The notes: generated by a model from the sequence alone, not told the origin. A DNA stretch of 64,000 nt from Oceanicola sp. (GCA_017792405.1 CP051231.1:2860062-2924061), one strand, 5' to 3'; shown: positions 8,345 through 18,256, counted from the first letter of the stretch. Made by a program: numbers and translations.

Positions 8345-8407
8345 TGGGGTGCCCTGAAAAGGATGGCCCCGCCCGGATGTCGGGCGGGGCCGGTGCGGCG
8401 GGGCCGC

Positions 8408-9313
8408 TTAGTTGCTCTTCGCCTGACGGGCGGCGACGATCGACTCATATGCAGCGTGGTCGATCGGGTCGAAGCCGAGGCTCTCGCCGGCGGAGATATT
8501 GTAGGTGCACTCCTGATCCACGTCGTAGAGGCCATCGACCAGCGCGGTCATCTTGGCCTTCACCTCTTCGGGCAGCGCGGTGCGCAGCACGATCGGGCCT
8601 TCCGGGATCGGCTTGGAGCGCCAGATCTCGACCAGCTCGTTCATGTCGATTAGGCCCGCGTCCACCGCCTTGCGCAGCGCACCGGAGTTGAAGCCGTCTT
8701 CCCACTCGCCCTGGCCGTCGGCCCAGGTCACGCCGGCGTCGATGTCGCCGTTGTTCACCGCAACGATGGTCTGCTCGTGGCCACCGGTGAACTTGACCTC
8801 ACCGAAATATTCGCCGCTCTCCATAGTGATGCCCTCACCGGCGGTAGGGATCTCGACCGAGGGGATCAGGTAGCCCGAGGTGGAGTTGGGGTCGCCAAAG
8901 CCAAAGGTCTTGCCCTGCATGTCGGCCAGCGAGGTGATGCCGCTGTCTTTGCGGGCAAAACCGATCGAGTGGTAGCCGTAGGAGCCGTCGAGGTTGATCT
9001 TCACCAGCACCGGGGTCACGGCCTCAGGGTCTTGCAGGTGGATGCCGGCATAGGCGGAAGCGCCGAGCCAGGCCATGTCGATGGTGCCGCCGAGCAGGCC
9101 CTGCATCACGCCGTTGTAGTCGGCCGGGGCAAAGAGCTTCACCGGCACGCCGAGCGCCTCTTCGGTGTAGTTCTTCAGGCACTCGTGGTTGTTCAGGCGG
9201 TCCTGGGCGTTTTCGCCGCCAAGGATGCCGATGTTGAATTCGGTGATGTCCTGGGCGGTGGCGGCGCCTGCGAGCGCGGTCGTGGCCAAGGCGGCAGCAA
9301 TCAGGTGTTTCAT
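8408..9313 (-). CDS. phnD: PhnD, phosphonate-binding periplasmic protein
   Basis: A 301-residue substrate-binding protein with a Sec signal peptide (MKHLIAAALATTALAGAATAQ). The mature protein shows the PhnD/phosphonate-binding family blocks (YNGVMQGLLGGTIDMAWLG, FGDPNSTSGYLIPS, TWADGQGEW). It captures phosphonates for PhnC-PhnE. The start at 9313 was chosen for the signal peptide and the GAGAGAG just upstream; the open frame extends further but is not protein-like. The 64-base gap after phnE1 may allow higher expression of this subunit. Confidence 0.95.
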   Translation of the reverse strand: MKHLIAAALATTALAGAATAQDITEFNIGILGGENAQDRLNNHECLKNYTEEALGVPVKLFAPADYNGVMQGLLGGTIDMAWLGASAYAGIHLQDPEAVTPVLVKINLDGSYGYHSIGFARKDSGITSLADMQGKTFGFGDPNSTSGYLIPSVEIPTAGEGITMESGEYFGEVKFTGGHEQTIVAVNNGDIDAGVTWADGQGEWEDGFNSGALRKAVDAGLIDMNELVEIWRSKPIPEGPIVLRTALPEEVKAKMTALVDGLYDVDQECTYNISAGESLGFDPIDHAAYESIVAARQAKSN

Positions 9314-9375
9314 CTGTCTCTCTCTTTCCGGTTTGGTCTTTGTGCCCCTTGGATTTGCCGGGGCGGGTTGGAAAC

Positions 9376-10206
9376 TCAGGCGCGCACGGGCGGGGGCGTC
9401 ATCGCCCCGCGCCTCGCGGTTTGAGGGTCGTGGTCGCGGATCTCGGTCGAGGTCGCCTCTTCGCTGAAGCTCTCGTCGGCGCCATAGATCTCGCGCGCCA
9501 TGTCGGTGGTCAGCAGCTCGGGTGTGCCATCGAACACGATCCGCCCGTCGCGCATCCCGATCACCCGGTCGCAATAGCGCCGCGCGGTATCGAGCGTGTG
9601 CAGGTTGGCGATCACGGTGCGACCGTCTTCCTCGTGGATGCGGCGGAGCGACTGCATGACCACCTGCGCATTCATCGGGTCGAGCGAGGCAATGGGCTCA
9701 TCGGCAAGGATGATCTTGGGGTCCTGCATCAGCGCCCGGGCGATGGCGACGCGCTGCTGCTGGCCGCCGCTCAGGGCTTCGGCCCGCTTAGGGGCCTGTT
9801 CGGCGATGCCGAGCCGGTCGAGGATATCGATGGCACGGTGGATGTCATCGCGCGGGTAGAGGTTGAAAAAGGTGGACAGCGTCGAGCGGCGACCAAGCGT
9901 GCCGTGCAGCACGTTGGAGACAACGTCCATTCGCGGCACGAGGTTGAACTGTTGAAAGATCATCGCGCAATCGGCTTGCCATCCCCGGCGGGCCGCGCCG
10001 CTGAGCCCCAGCACATCGCGCCCCTCGAAGCGAATCGCGCCCTCCGAGGCATCTGTCAGACGGTTCAGCATCCGCAGCAGCGTCGACTTGCCTGCGCCCG
10101 ACCGGCCAATGATGCCGATCATCATCGGCTGGTCCACGGTGAAGCTGGCGGCACATACGGCCGTGTTTGCGCCAAAGCGCTTGGTCAGCTTGTCGGTGAC
10201 GAGCAT
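9376..10206 (-). CDS. phnC: PhnC, phosphonate ABC transporter ATP-binding protein
   Basis: A 276-residue ATPase with Walker A GRSGAGKS near 33-40, Q-loop FQQFNLV, signature LSGGQQQR and Walker [13 protein letters not shown]. This is the first gene of the uptake operon phnC-D-E1-E2. The start at 10206 ([12 protein letters not shown]) fits the family N-terminus. Its upstream region carries three 7-bp blocks at 11-bp spacing resembling a Pho box, consistent with induction on phosphate limitation. The C-terminus has a short tail beyond the family core. Confidence 0.94.
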   Translation of the reverse strand: MLVTDKLTKRFGANTAVCAASFTVDQPMMIGIIGRSGAGKSTLLRMLNRLTDASEGAIRFEGRDVLGLSGAARRGWQADCAMIFQQFNLVPRMDVVSNVLHGTLGRRSTLSTFFNLYPRDDIHRAIDILDRLGIAEQAPKRAEALSGGQQQRVAIARALMQDPKIILADEPIASLDPMNAQVVMQSLRRIHEEDGRTVIANLHTLDTARRYCDRVIGMRDGRIVFDGTPELLTTDMAREIYGADESFSEEATSTEIRDHDPQTARRGAMTPPPVRA

Positions 10207-10263
10207 GCAGAGCGGTCCCCCGGTTTTTTCGGGGGCAGCTAGCAGGGGTGCCACAAAGGATCT

Positions 10264-10292
10264 GTGACGTTTGGAACAAACTTTCATGACAA
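10264..10292 (-). promoter_or_regulatory. Possible Pho box upstream of phnC
   Basis: Read leftward, TTGTCAT (10292-10286), GTTTGTT (10281-10275) and ACGTCAC (10270-10264) repeat at 11-base steps. The known PhoB site is tandem CTGTCAT-like heptamers separated by 4 bases. The first and third blocks fit, the middle one poorly. It lies about 60 bases upstream of the phnC start, a sensible place for PhoB activation. Confidence 0.4.
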
Positions 10293-10375
10293 CGCGGTCT
10301 ATGCCGAGGCCTTTCGGAACGGCCCGCGCGGCGTGCGTATCATAAACGCGCCTGGCTCCCCTCCGGGCACACGGC

Positions 10376-13258
10376 TTAGGCGCTAAGCGCGAATGGCACG
10401 GCCTGGGCCTCGGCTTCGCCGAGTTCCTCATCGCCGCCTAAGGCGGCTTGGGGCAGAGGCGCCTCCGGCGCCGTGGCGCGGCCTGCGGCCGCGCGGCTCT
10501 CGGTGGCCGCGCCTTCCGGCGCGGCGGTGTCACGGGTGCGGAACCGTGCGGAGAGGTCGAACAGAGTTCTGGCTTCCTCGGTCAGCAATTGGCTGGAGGC
10601 TGCGGACTGCTCGAACATCGCCGCGTTGTCCTGCGTGGCCCGGTCAAGCTGGGCCACGGCTAGGCTGATCTCGCGCACACCCGAAGACTGCTCGTTGGCC
10701 GCCCCTGCAATTGCCGTGATCTGCTCCGAGACCGAGCTGACCAATTCGAGGATGCCATCCAGCGCATCGCCCGCCTCGCCCACCTGCGACACCCCCCGGG
10801 TGATCCTGTCTCGGGTGGAATTGATGAGGTCGTTGATCTCCTTGGCGGCATCGGAGGACCGATGTGCCAGCGAGCGAACTTCCATCGCCACCACGGCAAA
10901 CCCCCGGCCTTGCTCGCCTGCGCGCGCCGCCTCGACGCCCGCATTGAGGGCCAGCAGGTTGGTCTGGAAGGCAATGTCGTCGATCAGGTCGACGATCTTG
11001 GAAATCGCCGCCGAGGAGGCCTCCACCTCGGTCATGGTCTCGACCGCATTGCGCACTGTGCCTTGGCTGGCCACCGCGTTTTCGCGGGTGACCTGCATGA
11101 TCCGGTCCGCCTCCTTCGCGCGCTCGGCGGTGGAGCCAGCGCTCTCGCTCAACTCCGTCACCGCGGCAGAGGTCTGCTCGAGGGTGGCAGCGCTGCTCTC
11201 GGTCCTGCGGGCCAGGTCCTTAGCCGCCGCGCTGATATCCTGCGAGGTGGTCCGGACCGTGCCTGCGCTTCCGGCCAGCGCGGTGATGAGGTCTTCCAGC
11301 GTTGCCACCGCGGCGTTGAAATTCTGGCGCAGGCTCTCGTAGGTGCCTGCGAACTCAGTGTCGATCGCCACGGTCAGGTCGCCCGCGGCAAGCTGATCGA
11401 GGGCAGCGGCAAGGCGGTCGACGACCTCCTGCTGCTCTGCGGCCCGGGCCTGGCGCTCTTCCTCCGCCGCCGCGCGAATCTTCTCGCGCTCCTCCGCCTC
11501 GGCAGCCTCGCGCGCGCGTTCGTCCGCCTCGCGGCGGCGCTCGGCCTCGCGGGCCTCCGCCTCGCGGACCTGCTTCTCCGCCTCTTCCTTGCGCTTGCGC
11601 TCCAGATCCCGCGCCTCGCGCTCGCGCTCGGCGGCCTGCATCTCCTCACGTTCGATCATGCCATCGCGGAACACCTTCAAGGCACCCGCCATCCGGCCGA
11701 TCTCGCCGCGGGTCCGCTCGAAGCCCTCCACGGGCGAGAGGTCGCCGCGTGAGAGCCGTTCAGTCGCTGCCGTGACCCGCGCCATCGGGCGGAGGATGAG
11801 CGCCCATGTCACCACAGGCGCGATGAGCAGCAGAGCGAGGCCGGCGATCGCGATCTGCTGAAACTGGCTGCGGGCACGATCCGTCCGGCCCAGGATCGCC
11901 TCGCTCCCGCCGACAACCTCGGTCACGGCGCGGCTCGCATTGAGGCGGGCCGCCTCGGAAATGCGCGCAATCGCCTCGCCGGACACCGCCGAGCGCTGCG
12001 CGGCGGCGATCTGGCTCTCGAGCATACTGCGGCGCGCGCGCACAACGCCGTCTTCGGGCGAGACGATCCGATGCATCTCGTCGAGAATGGGCACAAGCTG
12101 TTCAGGCAGGTCGAACCCTTCGAGCAGGTCGTCCAGATGCTGCAGCGCGCCATCAACCGTGGCCTGCGCGCCCGCAGCCGTGCCCGGATCCTGCGAAGCC
12201 ACCCCCAGAAGCGCTTGCGCCAACACTGCCTTGATCGCGATGCCAATCTCGCCAGACAGCCGCATGCGGTTGACCGGCACATCCATCAGATGACGGATCG
12301 CCGCCTCATTGCCGTTGGCCGCCTCCTGCGCGCGGATCGCTAGGGCAAAACTCATGTCATCGATGGCGCTGTTCACCGCCGCCGCGCTCGATTGCCGACG
12401 CCCGAGAACATCCTGCCTAAGGTTGGGCGCGGCGTAGTCCTTGAGCTCCTGCCGCTCCCGGAAAAAGGCTACCACGTCGCGGATCTGGCCCATCTGCTCT
12501 GCATCCACCACGTCCGGTGGCAGTTTGGCAAGCGCCGCGTCGAGCTGGCCAAGGCTCGAACTGGCCAGATCCCCGAGGATCGCCTCAATGAACATGTCTG
12601 GCTCATCCGCCAGCACCAGCGTCAGCCCGGTCAGGAGGTTGATCTCGCCGCGCACCTCCATCAGCGCGACCATCTGCGCAAACTCGCGCTCGACAAGTGC
12701 GCCGAGGGTGGTGGTGACCGTCTCCACGGTTTCCTCGCCACCGATCTGCAGCTCGAAATAGGCATCGTCGGCCATGCTCACCAGCGCCCCGTTGGCCTGA
12801 TCGGACAGGCGGACGAAGGCGGTGATCAGCGAAGTCACCCGCGCCTGCTCGGCAAAGCGCCGCTCCAGCGCGCGCACCATCGCCGCATTGGCGACATCCA
12901 GCTCGGCAAGCAGCGGCTCGATCTCGTCTCGCGCGGCGACCGGCAATGTACGGGCCGCGGTCTTCAGCGCCACCACGCCATCACTCAATTCCACTCCTGC
13001 GGCCTTCAGCGCCTCTGGGTCCTGCGCCAAGAGCACATCCGTCAGGGCGCCCTGCACTTCGCCGGTCCGCGCGGTCACATCCACGCTGGCCTCGATGCCC
13101 GGCAGGTTCTCTTCGATGAAGGCCTCCAGCCCGTCCGAGAGCGCGCCGAAGACCAGCAGGCCGATCACGATGGCCGCGGTCGTCATCGCGCCCAGCGCCA
13201 CGAGGATGATCGCGAATTTCGCCGCGATGCTGCCGAAGATGGAGTTGATACGGGTCAC
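10376..13258 (-). CDS. Large methyl-accepting chemotaxis protein
   Basis: A 960-residue transmembrane chemoreceptor. A membrane helix at about 12-40, a periplasmic sensor of some 425 residues, a second membrane helix at about 468-489 and a HAMP domain (490-540) are followed by a highly charged Glu/Arg/Ala-rich helix (535-612). A second HAMP-like segment (612-660) and the MCP signalling domain come next, with the hairpin tip around [24 protein letters not shown] (758-784). There is no CheR-tethering pentapeptide at the C-terminus. It lies 76 bases downstream of a periplasmic binding-protein gene on the same strand, a possible ligand carrier. The sensor-domain family was not recognised. Confidence 0.9.
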   Translation of the reverse strand: MTRINSIFGSIAAKFAIILVALGAMTTAAIVIGLLVFGALSDGLEAFIEENLPGIEASVDVTARTGEVQGALTDVLLAQDPEALKAAGVELSDGVVALKTAARTLPVAARDEIEPLLAELDVANAAMVRALERRFAEQARVTSLITAFVRLSDQANGALVSMADDAYFELQIGGEETVETVTTTLGALVEREFAQMVALMEVRGEINLLTGLTLVLADEPDMFIEAILGDLASSSLGQLDAALAKLPPDVVDAEQMGQIRDVVAFFRERQELKDYAAPNLRQDVLGRRQSSAAAVNSAIDDMSFALAIRAQEAANGNEAAIRHLMDVPVNRMRLSGEIGIAIKAVLAQALLGVASQDPGTAAGAQATVDGALQHLDDLLEGFDLPEQLVPILDEMHRIVSPEDGVVRARRSMLESQIAAAQRSAVSGEAIARISEAARLNASRAVTEVVGGSEAILGRTDRARSQFQQIAIAGLALLLIAPVVTWALILRPMARVTAATERLSRGDLSPVEGFERTRGEIGRMAGALKVFRDGMIEREEMQAAEREREARDLERKRKEEAEKQVREAEAREAERRREADERAREAAEAEEREKIRAAAEEERQARAAEQQEVVDRLAAALDQLAAGDLTVAIDTEFAGTYESLRQNFNAAVATLEDLITALAGSAGTVRTTSQDISAAAKDLARRTESSAATLEQTSAAVTELSESAGSTAERAKEADRIMQVTRENAVASQGTVRNAVETMTEVEASSAAISKIVDLIDDIAFQTNLLALNAGVEAARAGEQGRGFAVVAMEVRSLAHRSSDAAKEINDLINSTRDRITRGVSQVGEAGDALDGILELVSSVSEQITAIAGAANEQSSGVREISLAVAQLDRATQDNAAMFEQSAASSQLLTEEARTLFDLSARFRTRDTAAPEGAATESRAAAGRATAPEAPLPQAALGGDEELGEAEAQAVPFALSA

Positions 13259-13334
13259 GCTGTGTCTCCGCTGCTGGGCAAGGGATGGGGAGTGGGCGAG
13301 ACACGCGGCCCCGCCCGGATGAATGCCAGCGGCG

Positions 13335-14495
13335 TTACGAGCCGCCGCCGCTCACGACCGTTTCAAAGCCGCCGTCCGCCGTGATCCGGGTCAGAAACAC
13401 CGTGTCGAGCCCCTGGTTGTCCCCCGCGCCGTAGGTGAAGGCGAGACCGCCGAGGTCGAAGGTGCCAATGTCGTTCAGCGCGGCCAGAAAGCGCTCGCGG
13501 GTCAGATCGGGCCCAGCGGCCTCCAGTGCCCGCAGGGCAACGCGGCCGGTCAGATAGCCCTCAAGCGTGACGAAGCCGGGGTGCGCCGCCGGGTCCATCG
13601 CCATCATCGCAGCTTGGTACTCGGCCACGATCGGAAGCGAGGCATCCCATGGGAAGGGGACCACTTGGCTGATGATCACCCCCTCGCCCGCATCTCCCAG
13701 CTCCCCGGCCAGCGCCTCGGAGCCGACGAAGGAGATGTTCACGAAGGTCGGCTCGAACTTCAGCGTCTTCGACAGCCGGATGAACTCGGAAATCGGCTTG
13801 TAGGCCCCCACCATCACCACCGCATCCGGCTTGGCCTTGCGGATGTCGAGCAGCGCCGACTTCACCGCCACCGTATTGCGCGTGTATTTGCCCGTGGCGG
13901 CAAGGCTCATCCCGCGCTTCTCCAGCGCGGCAGTCACCCCATCAAGGCCGACCCGGCCAAACCCGTCATCCTGATAGAGGATCGCGATGTTTTTCATGCC
14001 CAGCTCGTCCACCAGATGGGCGATCCAGGCCTCGGTCTCGGCGCCATAGGTGGCCCGCACGTTGACCACGTTGGTCAGCTCCGGCGCCCGCAAAAATCCC
14101 GCCCCCGTGAAGGGGCCGACATAGGGCATGCCCGCCGCCGTCGCCTCGGGCTGGGTCGCCAGCGCCGTTGGGGTGCCGACCGGGCCGATAAAGCCAATGT
14201 GGGCACGCCCCTCGATCACATGGAGCACATGAGCGACCGACCGATCCGGCTCGTAGCCATCATCGAAGGCCTCCAGCATCACCTTGCGGCCATGCACGCC
14301 GCCCGCCCGGTTGGCCTCCTCGAAGGCGGCGGTGATCCCCGCCCGCATGCCCTGCCCCAGTGCGGCGGCGGGGCCCTCGAGCGCGGCCACCTGAGCAAAG
14401 GTCACGGCATCGGCCTCAACCCCGTCGGCGGCCGCAAGCGGGCTGGCGAAGAGGAGGGCGGCCAGCGGCGCGGCGAATCTGCGGAAGGCTCTCAT
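13335..14495 (-). CDS. Branched-chain-amino-acid-type periplasmic binding protein
   Basis: A 386-residue type I periplasmic binding protein (LivK/Peripla_BP_6 type). The signal peptide MRAFRRFAAPLAALLFASPL ends near AAADG; core blocks include GMRAGITAAFEEANRAGGVHGRKV and GFIGPVGTPTA. The start at 14495 has GGAG six bases upstream. No LivH/M/G/F permease or ATPase genes are adjacent. The next gene on the strand is a chemoreceptor with a large periplasmic domain, so delivery of a ligand to the receptor is a reasonable inference. The ligand is unknown. Confidence 0.85.
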   Translation of the reverse strand: MRAFRRFAAPLAALLFASPLAAADGVEADAVTFAQVAALEGPAAALGQGMRAGITAAFEEANRAGGVHGRKVMLEAFDDGYEPDRSVAHVLHVIEGRAHIGFIGPVGTPTALATQPEATAAGMPYVGPFTGAGFLRAPELTNVVNVRATYGAETEAWIAHLVDELGMKNIAILYQDDGFGRVGLDGVTAALEKRGMSLAATGKYTRNTVAVKSALLDIRKAKPDAVVMVGAYKPISEFIRLSKTLKFEPTFVNISFVGSEALAGELGDAGEGVIISQVVPFPWDASLPIVAEYQAAMMAMDPAAHPGFVTLEGYLTGRVALRALEAAGPDLTRERFLAALNDIGTFDLGGLAFTYGAGDNQGLDTVFLTRITADGGFETVVSGGGS

Positions 14496-14571
14496 CTCTG
14501 TCTCCATGGCTGGATGATTTCTCCGCCCCCGTAACACCCGCCACCTTAAGGAAGGGTTCACCGGCGCCTAA

Positions 14572-14585
14572 AATCCGCGCGGATT
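14572..14585. promoter_or_regulatory. Perfect 14-bp palindrome between divergent genes
   Basis: AATCCGCGCGGATT is a complete palindrome located 77 bases upstream of the binding-protein gene and 176 bases upstream of the DUF2087 gene. It could be an operator for one or both divergent genes; no regulator is implied by the neighbours. The rest of the 265-base gap shows only GC-rich sequence with weak hairpins. Confidence 0.25.
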
Positions 14586-14760
14586 GCCTTTGCCGCCGCG
14601 CCGCGCTACCCCTCTGGCAGGGCAGGCTGCTGCCCAGGCGTCGCCGTGCCCTCCGGGGCAAGCTGAAAGCAGCCTCTGATCTTCGCGTGCCTGACATCCC
14701 CAGCGCCGCGTCGGAAGCCGGCGACCACCGACAGCAACCCGGCGCGCCCGAGGATATGTC

Positions 14761-15294
14761 ATGCCCAAAACCCCCGTTTCGCTCACCGTGCCGGACCTCT
14801 CGGCCTTTGCCCGCGCCCTCTCTCGCCAGCTGGACCCAGCCCCGGGCCACCAGAGCCTGCTCAACATGCTGGCCCGCGCGTCGGGCTTCCGGAATTACCA
14901 GCACCTGACTGCCGCCAACACCGCCCGCGCCCGGCTCGACGCCCCGCCCGAGCCGCCCGCCGACCACGCCCGCGTGGAGCGTGCACTCGCCCAATGGGAT
15001 GACGCCGCTCGCCTGCGCCAATGGCCCGCCCGCCGCGCAGTTCAGGAGCTGTGCCTCTGGGCGCTCTGGGCCCGCCTGCCCGCCGCGACCACCCTGCACG
15101 AGCGCGAGGTGAACGGAGCGCTCAACAAGGCCCACCTCTTCGACGATGCCGCGATCCTGCGGCGCTCGCTGATCGGGATGGGCCTGCTCACCCGCAATCC
15201 CGACGGCAGCGACTACCGCCGCGCCGAAACCGCACCGCCGCCCGAGGCACGGGCGCTGATCGCGCGGCTCTCGGCGCGAGCGAAACCCGGTTAG
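14761..15294 (+). CDS. DUF2087 domain protein
   Basis: A 177-residue cytoplasmic protein. The C-terminal half (about 95-160), with LWALWARLPAATTLHEREVNGALN and DDAAILRRSLIGMGLLTRNPDGSDYRR, is a DUF2087 domain, a small winged-helix-like unit found alone or fused to regulators. The N-terminal half (ARALSRQL...LLNMLARASGFRNYQHL) matches a short helical motif often seen before DUF2087. AGGA is seven bases upstream of the start. Possible regulatory role; no direct evidence. Confidence 0.75.
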   Translation: MPKTPVSLTVPDLSAFARALSRQLDPAPGHQSLLNMLARASGFRNYQHLTAANTARARLDAPPEPPADHARVERALAQWDDAARLRQWPARRAVQELCLWALWARLPAATTLHEREVNGALNKAHLFDDAAILRRSLIGMGLLTRNPDGSDYRRAETAPPPEARALIARLSARAKPG

Positions 15295-15333
15295 CGGTTG
15301 CAGCGCGGCGCGGCAGGGCCGACAACGGGGCCA

Positions 15334-15900
15334 ATGAGCAGCGCGCCTCACACCAACACCGATAGCCCACCGCCCCGCCGCAAGATCATCGACGGCGGGT
15401 TCATCGTGCTGCTCGCCGTCACCCTGCTGGCCGCCGCGCTGGTCACCGCCAAATACGGCGCCGCCCATGCGCTCGCCACTGCCCTCGGGGCGCTCGGCTT
15501 CATCGCCGTGCTTCTGCCCAAGGTCGGTGCGGGCCTCTTCGTGGCCGCAGCCATCCCGCTGCTGCTCCCACGAGAGAAGGTCTCGGCACTGATCGGGCAA
15601 GAGAGCGGCTGGCGCGGCCTGCTGCTCGCCTCCGCCGCCGGTGCGCTTCTGCCCGGCGGGCCGGGCATGACCTTTCCGCTCGCCGCCGCGCTCTTTGCCG
15701 CCGGGGCCGACATTGGCGCAACGCTGGCCTTCGTCACAGGCTGGTCGCTGCTGTCGCTGAACCGCACCCTGATCTGGGAGCTGTCCTTTCTCGACTGGCA
15801 CCTCGTCGCCCTGCGCATCGCGCTCTGCCTGCCCGCACCGCTGGCGGTGGGTCTGGCCGCGCGCGCGCTGACCCTGCGGCGCCGGAGGGCCGGGCCATGA
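15334..15900 (+). CDS. Half-size integral membrane permease, first of a tandem pair
   Basis: A 188-residue protein with about five hydrophobic helices and a conserved block ALLPGGPGMTFPLAAALF followed by FVTGWSLLSLNRTLIWELSF. The same block recurs in the next gene, so the two are tandem paralogues. The family resembles half of the YraQ/DUF318 permeases; the transported solute is unknown. The start at 15334 (MSSAPHTNTD) was preferred over an ATG 12 codons upstream. Its stop overlaps the next start as ATGA, pointing to a stoichiometric complex. Confidence 0.7.
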   Translation: MSSAPHTNTDSPPPRRKIIDGGFIVLLAVTLLAAALVTAKYGAAHALATALGALGFIAVLLPKVGAGLFVAAAIPLLLPREKVSALIGQESGWRGLLLASAAGALLPGGPGMTFPLAAALFAAGADIGATLAFVTGWSLLSLNRTLIWELSFLDWHLVALRIALCLPAPLAVGLAARALTLRRRRAGP

Positions 15901-16388
15901 ACATCGTCATCGGCACAGTCCTGCTCTTCGCCCTCGCCGCGCTGACGTGGCACAAGCTGGCCACGCCATCGAGCCGCCGCGCCGCCCTCACCGGCGCGGC
16001 CAACCTCGCGGCCTTCACCCTGCCTCGGCTTTTCACTGCCATGATCGGCGCGGCCCTGCTGGCCGAGTTGATGCCCGCCGACCAGATCCGCGCTCTCTTC
16101 GGCGCTGGCGCGGGCCTCACCGCCCTGCTGCTGGCCACCCTGCTCGGCCCGGTCACCCCCGGCGGCGCCTTCGTCAGCTTCGCACTGGCCGCCGCCGCGC
16201 TGAAACTCGGAGCAACCCCCGCCGCGGCGCTCACCTATGTCACCTCGTGGAGCCTCTTCTCGCTGACCAAGCTGCTGGCCTACGAGCTGCCGTTCATGGG
16301 TGGCCGCACGATGGCGCTGCGGCTGGCCATCTCGCTGCCGATCCCGCTGGTGGTCGGCGGGTTGGTCATGGCATTCCGGCTCGGCTGA
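15897..16388 (+). CDS. Half-size integral membrane permease, second of a tandem pair
   Basis: A 163-residue membrane protein with about five hydrophobic helices. The motif GPVTPGGAFVSFALAAAALK ... YVTSWSLFSLTKLLAYELPF aligns with the preceding protein (PGG, F.LAAA, VT.WSL.SL, EL.F). It probably forms a heterodimer with it. A DUF318/YraQ-like permease is the nearest resemblance; no soluble partner is adjacent apart from the downstream lipoprotein. Confidence 0.7.
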   Translation: MNIVIGTVLLFALAALTWHKLATPSSRRAALTGAANLAAFTLPRLFTAMIGAALLAELMPADQIRALFGAGAGLTALLLATLLGPVTPGGAFVSFALAAAALKLGATPAAALTYVTSWSLFSLTKLLAYELPFMGGRTMALRLAISLPIPLVVGGLVMAFRLG

Positions 16389-16483
16389 CCCCAACGCCAC
16401 AAGCCACGCGGAAGTGACCGCAACACCGTAGCCGCAGCCTGCGCGCCTGCCGTATAAGCGGCCCAAGCCAAACCGGAGCCGCC

Positions 16484-16885
16484 ATGTCCCCGCGCCCTCT
16501 TGCCATCTGTCTCGCCACCTCCGCCGTGGCCCTCCTCCTGCTTACGGGCTGCGAGACCAGCGGCAATCAGGGCATCTCGCAAGAAACCGAGGAGACGGTG
16601 CAAACCAAGCTGACCGAGGGGGTCACCACCCAGGCCGAGGTCCGGCAGATGTTCGGCGCCCCCGGCAATATTTCCTTCACCTCCGGCGGGCATGACATCT
16701 GGTCCTACGACTACGCCGAGATGAAGCAGAGCGCGCTCAATTACATCCCCTACCTCAATCAGCTCGGCAGCTCGGCCAAGGGCACCCGCAAGCAGCTGGT
16801 GATCCTGTTCAACGCCCGCAAGGTGGTGCGGCGCTACGCCCTGATGGAATCCGAGGTGATCGAGCGGACGGGCCTGTTTCCCTGA
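16484..16885 (+). CDS. Outer-membrane lipoprotein, SmpA/OmlA-like
   Basis: A 133-residue lipoprotein. The signal peptide ends at the lipobox LLTGC (Cys22). The mature part has TKLTEGVTTQAEVRQMFGAPGNISFTSGGHDIWSYDY, the pattern of the SmpA/OmlA (BamE-like) fold in which a short helix is followed by a GxP turn and a tryptophan strand. This fold often stabilises outer-membrane assemblies. It stands alone with 95 bases upstream. Confidence 0.75.
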   Translation: MSPRPLAICLATSAVALLLLTGCETSGNQGISQETEETVQTKLTEGVTTQAEVRQMFGAPGNISFTSGGHDIWSYDYAEMKQSALNYIPYLNQLGSSAKGTRKQLVILFNARKVVRRYALMESEVIERTGLFP

Positions 16886-16948
16886 GCCGCGCTTGCTCAC
16901 CCCGGCCCAGCTGCTAGAACCGCGCGACCTCGGGAGGAGACCACGCGC

Positions 16949-18226
16949 ATGACACATCCCCACGTTCTCATTGCAGGCGGCGGCATCGGCGGGCTGGCCA
17001 CGGCGCTGACGCTGCACCAGATCGGCGTGCCCTGCACCGTCTTCGAGAGCACCCGCGAGCTGAAGCCGCTCGGCGTGGGCATCAACCTGCAGCCCAATGC
17101 GGTGCGCGAGCTCTACGATCTCGGCATCGGCGCGGAGCAGCTCGATACCGTTGGCCTGCCCGCCCGCGAGTGGGCGCTCGTCGGGCTGAACGGCAAGGAA
17201 ATCTACGCCGAGCCGCGCGGGCTGGATGCCGGGTACAAATGGCCGCAATACGCCGCCCATCGCGGGCAGCTCCACATGCTGCTCGCCAACACGCTGATCG
17301 CGCGAGCAGGCCCCGAGGCCCTGCGCCTCGGCAGCCGCATCACCGGCTACAGCAAAACCGAGGGCGGCGTGACCGCCCATGTCGAGCACACCGACAACAC
17401 CACCTCCGAGGCGCACGGCACCCTGCTCATCGGCGCCGATGGCATCCACTCCGCCGTGCGCGCCCAGATGCACCCCGGCCAGCCCCCGATCCACTGGGGC
17501 GGCGCGTTGATGTGGCGCGGCACCACGCTGGCCAAGCCGATCCGCACCGGCTCCTCCTTCATCGGGCTCGGCACCCACCGCCAGCGCATGGTGATCTACC
17601 CGATCTCCCACCCCGATCCGGAGACCGGCCTCGCCCTGATCAACTGGATCGCCGAGGTCACCTTCGACGAGGCCGAGGCGCGCAAGTCCGGCTGGTTCCG
17701 CCCCGCCCCGATCTCCGACTTCATCCATCACTTCGAAGATTGGCGCTACGACTGGCTCGATGTGCCCGCCCTGATCTCGGGCGCCGACACCGCCTTCGAA
17801 AACCCGATGATCGACCGTGACCCGGTCGACACATGGGTCGATGGCCCGGTGGCCCTGATGGGCGATGCCGCCCACGCGATGTATCCCACCGGCTCCAACG
17901 GCGCGAGCCAGGCCGTGGTCGATGCCCGCGAGATCGGCGCGGCGATGGTCGCCCACGGCGTCACGCAAGAGGCGCTCGCCGCCTACAACGCCAAGCTCTG
18001 CGGCCCAATCTCCGAGGTGATCCTGCGCAACCGCGGCGCCGGCCCCTTCGGCCTGTTGAACATGGTGAACGACCGCTGCGGCGGCCATTTCGACAAGATC
18101 GACGCGGTGATCCCGCCTGCCGAGCGCGCCGAGTTCATGGCCCGCTACCAATCCGCCGCCGGTTTTGCCCGCGACGCGCTCAACGCGGCACCGCCCACCA
18201 TCGCCCCCGGCGCCCAGCTTGCCTGA
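16949..18226 (+). CDS. FAD-dependent monooxygenase (aromatic hydroxylase type)
   Basis: A 425-residue class A flavoprotein monooxygenase. Residues 7-16 (AGGGIGGLAT) bind the FAD ADP moiety, LLIGADGIHSAVR near 160-172 is the DG motif, and VALMGDAAHAMYPTGSNGASQAVVDA near 300-325 is the GD motif. The family hydroxylates aromatic or heteroaromatic substrates with NAD(P)H; proteins of this look are often annotated PhzS-like or salicylate-hydroxylase-like. GGAGGAG precedes the ATG. The downstream GntR/FCD regulator probably controls it. Confidence 0.85.
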   Translation: MTHPHVLIAGGGIGGLATALTLHQIGVPCTVFESTRELKPLGVGINLQPNAVRELYDLGIGAEQLDTVGLPAREWALVGLNGKEIYAEPRGLDAGYKWPQYAAHRGQLHMLLANTLIARAGPEALRLGSRITGYSKTEGGVTAHVEHTDNTTSEAHGTLLIGADGIHSAVRAQMHPGQPPIHWGGALMWRGTTLAKPIRTGSSFIGLGTHRQRMVIYPISHPDPETGLALINWIAEVTFDEAEARKSGWFRPAPISDFIHHFEDWRYDWLDVPALISGADTAFENPMIDRDPVDTWVDGPVALMGDAAHAMYPTGSNGASQAVVDAREIGAAMVAHGVTQEALAAYNAKLCGPISEVILRNRGAGPFGLLNMVNDRCGGHFDKIDAVIPPAERAEFMARYQSAAGFARDALNAAPPTIAPGAQLA

Positions 18227-18244
18227 TCGGCCCAGCCGCCGCCA

Positions 18245-18256
18245 ATTATCGACAAT
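18245..18256. promoter_or_regulatory. Candidate GntR/FCD operator
   Basis: ATTATCGACAAT is a near-perfect palindrome (10 of 12 positions symmetric) about 85 bases before the GntR/FCD gene. Such short palindromes centred on TCGA are plausible autoregulatory sites, but no matching site was found upstream of the monooxygenase gene. Confidence 0.25.
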
